DNA of 31,413 nucleotides from Caldilineaceae bacterium (GTDB lineage: Bacteria; Chloroflexota; Anaerolineae; Caldilineales; Caldilineaceae): NCBI GenBank assembly GCA_028819675.1, contig JAPPKT010000621.1, positions 1-31,413 of the forward strand. Reading direction: 5' to 3'. The notes beneath the pieces are model-generated. The model saw nothing but the letters and a program-made list of their open reading frames with translations. It was not told the origin of the DNA and did no database searches. Of this stretch, positions 25,817-31,413 are shown piece by piece. A program made the position numbers and the translations under genes. Each line of letters opens with the position of its first letter. Position 1 is the first letter of the stretch.

Positions 25817-25853
25817 GATTCTCAGAGGCTGTGCCGGCTCTGAAGAGTTCCTT

Positions 25854-27581
25854 TCAGGCGAGGGCCGCCGGGGGGCTACCGTCCGGCTGGCCCCTCAGAG
25901 GGTCTGCTGGGAGCTCGATGGTAAAGTTTGCGCCGTCACGGTTTTCCACGCTCACACGTCCGCCGTGCGCTTCGACGGCGCTTTTGACGATGGCAAGGCC
26001 CAATCCTACGCCGGGAAGCTGTTCGCTCTTGTCGCCGCGATAGAAGCGCTCGAAGATCTGTTCCTGGTCGGCCGGCTGGATTCCCGGCCCACTGTCGGCT
26101 ACGGTCAGAAGCGTAGCATGGGCTTCCCCGGCGGCGGCAAGTTCGACGAATCCCCCTGGCTGGGTGAATTTCAGCGCGTTATCCAGGAGGTTGGCCAGCG
26201 CCATCCCAAGGCTGGCCCGGTCACACCAGATCGTGTCGAGTCCTTCGGCCAGAGACAGGCGCAGGTCGATCTGTTTGGCCGCGGCAGTCGACCGGAATGG
26301 GGCCAGAGATTCTTCCAGGAGGCCTGCGAGGTCATGCTGGGCGATATCCAGGGCTGCGACGCCGCCTTCGAGGCGGGAAAGGTCTAGCAAGTGACCTGTC
26401 ATCCATTGCAGTCGTTCCAGCTGTCGCTGGCTTTCGCCCAGGAACTCGGAACGCGTTTCCGGTTCTCCGCCGGCCTGGCCCTGCAGGATCTCGATGAACT
26501 GGCGCAGGGCGGTCAGCGGAGTTCGCAGTTCGTGGGAGGCGTCTGCTATGAAACGGCGCAGGGCATCTCGTTCAGCGGCCAGGTCGGCAAAGGTTGCTTG
26601 AAGACGTGCTGCCATGCGGTTGAAGCGGCGGGAGAGGTCGCCGATTTCACCGACCGTTTCGGGCGCGCGTACGGCCAGGTCTCCCTCTTCCATCTGCTGG
26701 GTTGCGGTTTCGAGGGCCATCAAGGGGGCAGTCAGTGTCCGGCTCATCAGGAATCCGAGCATGACGGCCACGAGGACTGCGCCCAGCCCTGCCACCATCA
26801 GTGCGCGACGAATGGCGAGAAGCGGCTCGGCAAAAAAGGTGAATCTGTTGGTCATCTGGACGTAACCGACAACCTGATCGTCGTGTTGGACGGGGACGGT
26901 AACTTGAGGTCCTTCTGCAGGCGGGGGCACGGCCCCGGGGGCGTAGCCGAAAACAATGCGCCAAATTCGCGGCGTCGAAAGAACATTGAGCGTCACGGCG
27001 CGATTTTGCGTTGTGTTCTCGTTGTCAAGTGAAGCGTCACCAGGATCGACGATGACCAGCCTGTCCCCCAGGAAGCCGGGACGTCTTTCGAGCGACAGGG
27101 CGGCCGCCTCCTCATCCTGTGTGCCGCCCTCGTCAAGGTCCATGGCGAACATTCCGCGTGGGTGCCCGGAACCGGAGATCACGATGACAGGGCTGACCAT
27201 ACCCTTCTGCCAGTTCTCTCTGTCACGGCGGGAGAGGTCGCTGAGCAAGCTCAGTAGGGCAGGCCTTGAATCTAAAGGGGCCAGGCGCATCTGTGAGTGG
27301 GCAAGCGCCCGATGGTCACTGTCCAGAATCGTCAGTTCCGTATTGGTAAGGAAGCCGGAAGTTATCGCCAGTTGTTGAAGACGAAGGCCCTGATTCGAGC
27401 GGACCAGGAGCGGCTCAGCCATGCGTGCTACGGCCTCGGCGTTGAGGACGAGCGTCTCATATTCGCGGGCGGCCATGTATCGAGTGAGCAGGCCGAGGGC
27501 GACGACCCCGATAAGCAGGATCGTTAACAGAGTCAAAGCAGTGTAGCTAATGATCAGACGCCAGCGAATCGAGTTCAGCAT
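25854..27581 (-). CDS. Sensor histidine kinase
   Basis: This 575-residue membrane kinase has a first membrane helix at 9-33, an extracytoplasmic sensor region of about 225 residues with no family I can name, a second helix at about 259-281, and a HAMP domain (about 281-335). The DHp helix has His350 in DASHELRTPLTAL. The ATPase domain shows the N box (Asn468 in LANLLDNALKF), G1 DSGPG (496-500), F box FERFYRG and G2 GVGLGL (524-529). It is complete and should autophosphorylate and pass phosphate to the response regulator at 29317-30015; the PDZ protein gene lies between them on the same strand. The start has only a weak ribosome site, and 205 bases with two hairpins separate it from the PDZ gene, so its expression may be tuned separately. 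Confidence 0.93.
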   Translation of the reverse strand: MLNSIRWRLIISYTALTLLTILLIGVVALGLLTRYMAAREYETLVLNAEAVARMAEPLLVRSNQGLRLQQLAITSGFLTNTELTILDSDHRALAHSQMRLAPLDSRPALLSLLSDLSRRDRENWQKGMVSPVIVISGSGHPRGMFAMDLDEGGTQDEEAAALSLERRPGFLGDRLVIVDPGDASLDNENTTQNRAVTLNVLSTPRIWRIVFGYAPGAVPPPAEGPQVTVPVQHDDQVVGYVQMTNRFTFFAEPLLAIRRALMVAGLGAVLVAVMLGFLMSRTLTAPLMALETATQQMEEGDLAVRAPETVGEIGDLSRRFNRMAARLQATFADLAAERDALRRFIADASHELRTPLTALRQFIEILQGQAGGEPETRSEFLGESQRQLERLQWMTGHLLDLSRLEGGVAALDIAQHDLAGLLEESLAPFRSTAAAKQIDLRLSLAEGLDTIWCDRASLGMALANLLDNALKFTQPGGFVELAAAGEAHATLLTVADSGPGIQPADQEQIFERFYRGDKSEQLPGVGLGLAIVKSAVEAHGGRVSVENRDGANFTIELPADPLRGQPDGSPPAALA

Positions 27582-27660
27582 GTTTGCATCTTTACACCAT
27601 TAAGGGACGGGCCAAGCGGTCTCGATACGTCGCCTTCCGTACTGGTCCTGCATAGAAGAG

Positions 27661-27696
27661 TCCGCTCTGCGGTCTGTCAGCCGAACGCAGAGCGGA
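27661..27696 (-). other. 11-bp hairpin between PDZ and kinase genes
   Basis: TCCGCTCTGCG (27661-27671) pairs perfectly with 27686-27696 around a 14-base loop. On the minus strand it is followed by CTCTTCT, so it could be a weak terminator or attenuator ahead of the kinase gene. Confidence 0.55.
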
Positions 27697-27712
27697 GTGC
27701 GTTTTGGATTTG

Positions 27713-27764
27713 CCAGCTTCTGAGGCGGGTGCACTTCACTATGCAGGGTCGCTTCAGAAGCTGG
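27713..27764 (-). other. Second hairpin between PDZ and kinase genes
   Basis: CCAGCTTCTGA (27713-27723) is the exact reverse complement of 27754-27764, with 30 bases between. It starts 22 bases after the PDZ stop and precedes the hairpin at 27661-27696 in the transcript. Confidence 0.5.
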
Positions 27765-27786
27765 TGGTCATAAAGGCAGATATGTT

Positions 27787-29049
27787 TTATGAACTGCTCT
27801 GCGACTCGTGGGCGTTCTTCTGCTCTTCCCGGTCCTGGTCATGCAGCTCCTTCATCTGCATGCGAAGGCGTTCGAGGGGCATGATGGAGACACCCAGAAA
27901 TGCCTTGTCCTCATCTTCGGGATGGGCGCCGAGCGTGACTGTTGTTGCAATGGTCTCACCGTTGCGCGTCGCTGTTATTTCGACTTCATCACCTGGACTG
28001 TGACCGGCCAGGGCCTCGACCAAGTCCTCATAGCCGGAGATTTCGGTGTCGCCAACCGCGGTGATCACATCGCCTTGCTGCAGTTCTGCGAGAGCCGCCG
28101 GCCCCTGGTCCTGCACGCTCATCACGAGAGCCCCGTCCGGCAGTTCGATGAAGGGGAAGCCGTTGCCGAACCGGCCGCCAAACGGCATTGCGAAGCCAAA
28201 GCGGTTGCCCCACGGCTGACGGCGGTCATGATCAGGTCGGTTCATATCGCCACGGAATCGTTCTGCCGGTGCGATGCTAACGCCGATGAAGGCTTTTTCA
28301 CCGTCATCCGGATGTGTGCCGAGCGTCAGACTCAGGTTCGTGGTCTCTCCTTCGCGATCCACTGTCAGGTCGACAACGTCACCGGGGCTGTATGCGGCAA
28401 CGGCCTCAGCCAAGTCTCTCATACCTGTAATCTCGTTGTCGTCAATGGCGGTGATCAGGTCGCCGGCCATCAAGCCGGCTGTCGCGGCCGGGCTCTCGTC
28501 CAGCACCGCGGTGACCTGCGCGCCATCGCCAACGAAGATGGGGAATCGTTCCATCCCTCTGAAACGCTCGAAATTGGGGCTGCGTCCGAAGCCAGGCATT
28601 GCCGGAGCACGCCCGCGCTGCGCTCTCATGCCCTGGATCCGGGGAACATCCGGCGCCACGCCCAGAAGCGGGTAGCCGTCCCTATCGGCCAAGGTGACTG
28701 TCAGCGTCAACTCTTCGTCGCCGCGCTTCACCGTGAGTTCAAGGATGTCGCCCGGGTCGCGCATCAGGATGACGTGCTGCAGCTCGGCGGCGGTATTGAC
28801 CATGTCACCGTCGATGGCCAGAAGGATGTCGCCGCGCGCAAGGCCGGCCTCGGAGGCTGGGGTCTCCTCGCCGACCGCCACGATCAGAACGCCGGGTTCC
28901 GGCTTGATGCGTTCCGACAGCGAAGCCGCCGAAGCGGTGCCTGCCAGGGCCAGAAAGGCAAAGAGGGCCACTGCGACCAGGACCCCAAGCTTCCGTTTGG
29001 ACATGTTTGGCGAAGGTATGGCGCCGGTCATTCGTATTTGCTGTCTCAT
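27787..29049 (-). CDS. Secreted protein with three PDZ domains and no protease domain
   Basis: This 420-residue protein has a signal sequence (hydrophobic 21-38, likely cut near TASA-A at 41-42), then three PDZ-like repeats at about 50-130, 170-260 and 300-395. Each has the GDxIxAxxxxxI/V core: ARGDILLAIDGDMV, MAGDLITAIDDNEI and QQGDVITAVGDTEI. The second and third end in near-identical GVSIxPxERxR tails, showing internal duplication. Linkers are Arg/Pro/Phe/Gly-rich. No trypsin-like or S41 catalytic domain is present, so it should bind protein C termini rather than cut them. AAGGAG six bases before ATG 29049 fixes the start. It lies between the response regulator and kinase genes, suggesting an envelope-sensing or target role (inference). 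Confidence 0.88.
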   Translation of the reverse strand: MRQQIRMTGAIPSPNMSKRKLGVLVAVALFAFLALAGTASAASLSERIKPEPGVLIVAVGEETPASEAGLARGDILLAIDGDMVNTAAELQHVILMRDPGDILELTVKRGDEELTLTVTLADRDGYPLLGVAPDVPRIQGMRAQRGRAPAMPGFGRSPNFERFRGMERFPIFVGDGAQVTAVLDESPAATAGLMAGDLITAIDDNEITGMRDLAEAVAAYSPGDVVDLTVDREGETTNLSLTLGTHPDDGEKAFIGVSIAPAERFRGDMNRPDHDRRQPWGNRFGFAMPFGGRFGNGFPFIELPDGALVMSVQDQGPAALAELQQGDVITAVGDTEISGYEDLVEALAGHSPGDEVEITATRNGETIATTVTLGAHPEDEDKAFLGVSIMPLERLRMQMKELHDQDREEQKNAHESQSSS

Positions 29050-29068
29050 TCTATTCTCCTTTAGCTGT

Positions 29069-29112
29069 GCTACACAGTGCGGTTATACCAGTGACTACAG
29101 TTACAGTGTAGC
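29069..29112. promoter_or_regulatory. Operator-like inverted repeat and -10 element before the PDZ gene
   Basis: GCTACAC at 29069-29075 is mirrored by GTGTAGC at 29106-29112, and the match extends to 9 of 10 bases. A minus-strand TATAAC (29087-29082) lies between the arms, and a tandem TACAGT-TACAGT abuts one arm. No clear -35 is visible, as expected for an activated promoter. The regulator encoded just upstream is a candidate binder. Confidence 0.4.
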
Positions 29113-29316
29113 GCCTCAAATTGAAAGGCTGGTTGCCTTTACATTAAGGTTTCGCAATAAAGGAAAACTCCTTTGCCAGCCGGCAAATTGGGCTGATGAG
29201 CCTGTTCAGACTTGGGGCCAAGAATGACGAGCAACGCTATTTGAATCATGGCGGCTGAGCAGCCGGCGACCAAGCCAGAGGACATTTGTGCATTAGAAAG
29301 CAGCACGCAGTTTGTC

Positions 29317-30015
29317 TCAGCTCTGGAACTTGTAACCGAAGCCGCGGACAGTTACAAGTTTTGTCGGGTTGGCCGCGTCGCGTTCGATCTTCTGGCGCAG
29401 GTGCCGGATATGTACGTCGACTGTGCGGTCGCTGTTGACATCGCCTTCGTATCCCCACACGGCCTCGACGAGGCCACTGCGGCTGACCGGCACGTTGGGC
29501 CGAGCGGCAAGGTAGTGAAGCAGCCGAAACTCGGTAGGCGTAAGCTCGACGATCTCGCCTTCCAGGCGCACTTCGAGATGCGTCAGGTCGATTTCAAGAT
29601 CCTCGAATCGGTGGACCTGGGTATCAGATTGGGCAGCCAGTTCGCCGTAGGCGCGGCGCAAGAGGGCGCGAATCCGCGACACCAGTTCGCGCAGACCGTA
29701 GGGCTTGACCATGTAGTCGTCGGCTCCCAGTTCCAGGCCAAGCACTTTGTCTAGTTCTTCATCTCTGGCAGTCAACATCAGGATCGGTTGACGATGGCTC
29801 TGGGAACGAAGGGCTCGGCAGACGTCATAGCCACTCATATCGGGCAGACGCAGGTCGAGAGTGATCAGGTCGGGCTGTTCTCTCTTGGTCATTTCAAGTG
29901 CCTGGGCGCCGGTTTTGGCCCAGAAGACTTCGAACCCTTCCTGCTTCAGCGCGTACTCCAGGCCCCTGGCAACGGCTGGTTCGTCTTCCACGATCAGTAC
30001 GCGTTCCCGTTTCAT
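29317..30015 (-). CDS. OmpR/PhoB-family response regulator
   Basis: This 232-residue transcription factor has a receiver domain (5-118) with acidic pair Asp11-Glu12, phosphoacceptor Asp54 (LITLDLRLPD), Thr82 and Lys104. Its winged-helix DNA-binding domain (about 135-230) includes LTPTEFRLLHYLA, the recognition block SDRTVDVHIRHLRQKIE, and the terminal VRGFGYKF wing. It is intact and should be phosphorylated by the kinase at 25854-27581. A longer frame begins at 30084, but ATG 30015 has AGGAGG seven bases upstream and is the standard family start. It is transcribed first in the regulator-PDZ-kinase series and divergently from the bL9 gene. Confidence 0.94.
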   Translation of the reverse strand: MKRERVLIVEDEPAVARGLEYALKQEGFEVFWAKTGAQALEMTKREQPDLITLDLRLPDMSGYDVCRALRSQSHRQPILMLTARDEELDKVLGLELGADDYMVKPYGLRELVSRIRALLRRAYGELAAQSDTQVHRFEDLEIDLTHLEVRLEGEIVELTPTEFRLLHYLAARPNVPVSRSGLVEAVWGYEGDVNSDRTVDVHIRHLRQKIERDAANPTKLVTVRGFGYKFQS

Positions 30016-30101
30016 GCTCCGACCTCCTGAGATTGCGGTCGTATCGGCGCTTTGAGTCGATGGAGACTGCATGAAGCCGTACATCTCGCGGCCTCAATAT
30101 T

Positions 30102-30130
30102 TTGGCGCCAACCTGCAGCCAGTGTACAAT
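30102..30130 (+). promoter_or_regulatory. Putative sigma-70-type promoter for the bL9 gene
   Basis: TTGGCG (30102-30107) and TACAAT (30125-30130) are 17 bases apart. A start near 30137 gives a leader of about 180 bases. A minus-strand TATACT (30146-30141) just beyond it could serve the response regulator, with a poor -35. Confidence 0.5.
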
Positions 30131-30245
30131 ACGTGGTCGTAGTATACCTATCAAATGGAGGCTTTGCTACAGGGGAAGCAAACGGATCGGGCCCCGGGCA
30201 TAAGAAAAGGGCCACAACCCGGTACACTGGTGCGGCTGAGTTCTT

Positions 30246-30274
30246 GGTCCTGCTTTATGCAGGAGAGCAGGACC
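30246..30274 (+). other. Hairpin in the bL9 mRNA leader
   Basis: GGTCCTGCT (30246-30254) pairs exactly with AGCAGGACC (30266-30274) around an 11-base loop that contains AGGAG. It ends 44 bases before the ATG and lacks a T-run, so it is a candidate translational control element. Confidence 0.5.
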
Positions 30275-30318
30275 GTTCACCCTGAGCAGTCGCTGGAGAC
30301 GGGAAGGACGTTAAAACG

Positions 30319-30912
30319 ATGGCTCGCATGAAAGTATTGCTAACCGAAGATATTCCCAGTTTGGGCCTTGCCGGCGAAGTCCATACGGTGGCAAGAGGCT
30401 ATGCCCGCAACTATCTGCTCCCGCGAAGAGAGGCGATTCTGGCGACCAAGGGCGCCTTGAAACAGGCGGAGGATATTCGCCAGGCGGCGATACGAAAGCG
30501 TGCGCAGGAACGGTCGAATGCCGATGCCCAAGCGGAGGTCCTTGGCGGGCAGCAGTTGCTCTTTAACGTGAGGGCAGGAGATAACGACCGGCTTTACGGA
30601 TCGATTACCACGTCGGATATCGCCGAACGATTGGAGGAGACAGTCGAATTCGAAGTAGACCGCAGGCGAATTCTACTGAGCCAGCCGATTCGGGAATTAG
30701 GCCTGTACGACGTGACAATTCGGTTGATGGCCGAAGTAGAGGCTACCTTTGCCGTTGCAGTTGTGCGGGAGAACGAAGGATGGGCAGACGCCGAACAGAG
30801 AGAACAGGACCGTGAGGCGGCGGCTCAAGCAGAAGCGGAAGCTGAGGCGGCGGCAGAGTTGTTAGATGACGAATCAGATGCCGATATGGAGGATGACTCG
30901 GCAGAAGGCTGA
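30319..30912 (+). CDS. rplI: 50S ribosomal protein bL9
   Basis: Residues 4-40 ([33 protein letters not shown] split across the N-domain) match bL9, which binds 23S rRNA and stabilises the L1-stalk base. The long connecting helix (about 41-75) and the C-domain (about 80-150, with [13 protein letters not shown]) are both present. Typical bL9 has about 150 residues; this one has 197, and the extra tail is Ala/Glu/Asp-rich and probably disordered. The usual neighbours rpsF, ssb and rpsR are absent, so it appears to be a single-gene unit with its own promoter, leader hairpin and terminator. AAGGA lies ten bases before ATG 30319; the in-frame ATG at 30328 would give the more usual MKV start. Confidence 0.95.
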   Translation: MARMKVLLTEDIPSLGLAGEVHTVARGYARNYLLPRREAILATKGALKQAEDIRQAAIRKRAQERSNADAQAEVLGGQQLLFNVRAGDNDRLYGSITTSDIAERLEETVEFEVDRRRILLSQPIRELGLYDVTIRLMAEVEATFAVAVVRENEGWADAEQREQDREAAAQAEAEAEAAAELLDDESDADMEDDSAEG

Positions 30913-30953
30913 TCTCAGCCGTCGTTCGCATAGAATACGTTAGAGAGTATATG

Positions 30954-30985
30954 ACGGACAGGGTGCAGACCCTGTCCGTTTCTGT
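30954..30985 (+). terminator. Rho-independent terminator of the bL9 gene
   Basis: A perfect 10-bp stem (30954-30963 with 30970-30979) and 6-base loop are followed by a T-rich tail (TTTCTGTTT). It lies 42 bases after the bL9 stop. Confidence 0.8.
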
Positions 30986-31413
30986 TTGTCCGGGTAGGGC
31001 GAGTGAGGGCCGCAGGTGGTGCGGGACTCTCAACAATCTTTACCCGTTGAATCATCAGGGCCCTTCCTTAGAACGGCCTTGAAGCCCGGCCTTTTCAGCA
31101 GATCAGTTCACTACTTCACCCCCTGCGAGGACTGGCGCGGGGATGGGCGCCGGATGGTCTTCAGGCCGGGGTGCATCCCAGACTAGGAGTGAGGACAGTC
31201 TGGCGGGGAATCCATGGCTGCGGTGGCTGGAATTGATAAACGTCTTTTGGCGGGACGCAGTGCAGGCCCCAGGCTTGGCCGTACGGTGGAGTCCGTCAGT
31301 TGGGGACCGTGCGAGGGCAGGCACAAGGCCGGCACCTGCGGGGATCTGATGGGACTGACGGGACGTGGTCTGGCCAGACACCTTCGATTAGGCACCTGTC
31401 ACCAATATCGACA
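30986..31413. other. Right-edge region without a supported gene
   Basis: No frame here looks like a protein. A 7-bp inverted repeat (CCAGACT at 31178-31184, AGTCTGG at 31197-31203) and a self-complementary TCTGGCCAGA at 31369-31378 share the same CCAGA/TCTGG core. I cannot assign a role. Confidence 0.5.

Noticed and set aside
27808..29064. 418-codon plus-strand frame opposite the PDZ protein gene
   Set aside because: The minus-strand frame has a signal peptide, a strong ribosome site and three PDZ repeats; the opposite frame has none of these.
31103..31381. Possible 92-codon minus-strand gene at the right edge
   Set aside because: Codon content and amino-acid composition look random (Arg/Ser/Pro-rich), with no ribosome site or similarity I can recognise.
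1..31413. CRISPR array, tRNA genes, prophage or transposase
   Set aside because: No regularly spaced direct repeats, no TTCGA-type tRNA arm with matching acceptor stem, and no integrase, transposase or phage structural gene were seen.

Overview
The window is a moderately GC-rich, gene-dense bacterial chromosome segment with 23 well-supported protein genes plus one doubtful small ORF. I found no rRNA or tRNA gene, CRISPR array, transposase or phage gene. The gene mix suggests a Chloroflexota bacterium, perhaps Caldilineae-like: several enolase-superfamily sugar-acid dehydratases, a MoxR/DUF58/DUF4129 operon, acetolactate-synthase-like TPP enzymes, PDZ-only secreted proteins and short dispersed palindromic repeats. 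That placement is inference from gene content; no marker gene here settles it.

Layout. 1-208: leader with one copy of a dispersed purine-rich repeat. 209-2783: methylthioadenosine phosphorylase and a TPP enzyme. 2799-8280: a sugar-acid catabolic locus with a rhamnonate-dehydratase-like enzyme on the minus strand, then on the plus strand a DapA/aldolase-family enzyme, a second enolase-superfamily enzyme, a lactonase-like amidohydrolase and a 2-hydroxyacid dehydrogenase. 8281-8702: intergenic, with a palindromic repeat and a good promoter. 8703-16036: MoxR ATPase, DUF58, DUF4129 membrane protein, a second TPP enzyme and a CCA-adding/poly(A)-polymerase-type enzyme. 16089-20149 (minus): a siroheme nitrite/sulfite reductase with an added C-terminal helical domain, then an unrecognised 201-residue protein, then a TrpD-like protein lacking the usual PRPP motif. 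20150-21222: a long intergenic region with the second copy of the dispersed repeat. 21223-24237: a large M16 lipoprotein peptidase, followed by a strong terminator. 24316-24862 (minus): two small unknown genes. 25292-25669: a membrane-anchored Trm112-like protein without zinc cysteines. 25854-30015 (minus): response regulator, triple-PDZ secreted protein and histidine kinase. 30319-30912: ribosomal protein bL9 with an acidic tail. 30913-31413: terminator and no gene.

How the genes work together. The 2.8-8.3 kb locus can be read as oxidative breakdown of a deoxy-sugar acid: lactone opening, dehydration to a 2-keto-3-deoxy acid, aldol cleavage, and reduction or oxidation of a hydroxy acid. The reductase, orphan and TrpD-like genes look like one co-transcribed assimilation unit. 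The regulator, PDZ and kinase genes look like an envelope-sensing unit in which the PDZ protein may be a target or an accessory sensor. The most unusual material is the reductase-orphan-TrpD-like operon, the PDZ protein inside a two-component locus, the cysteine-free Trm112-like membrane protein, and the two families of short dispersed repeats.
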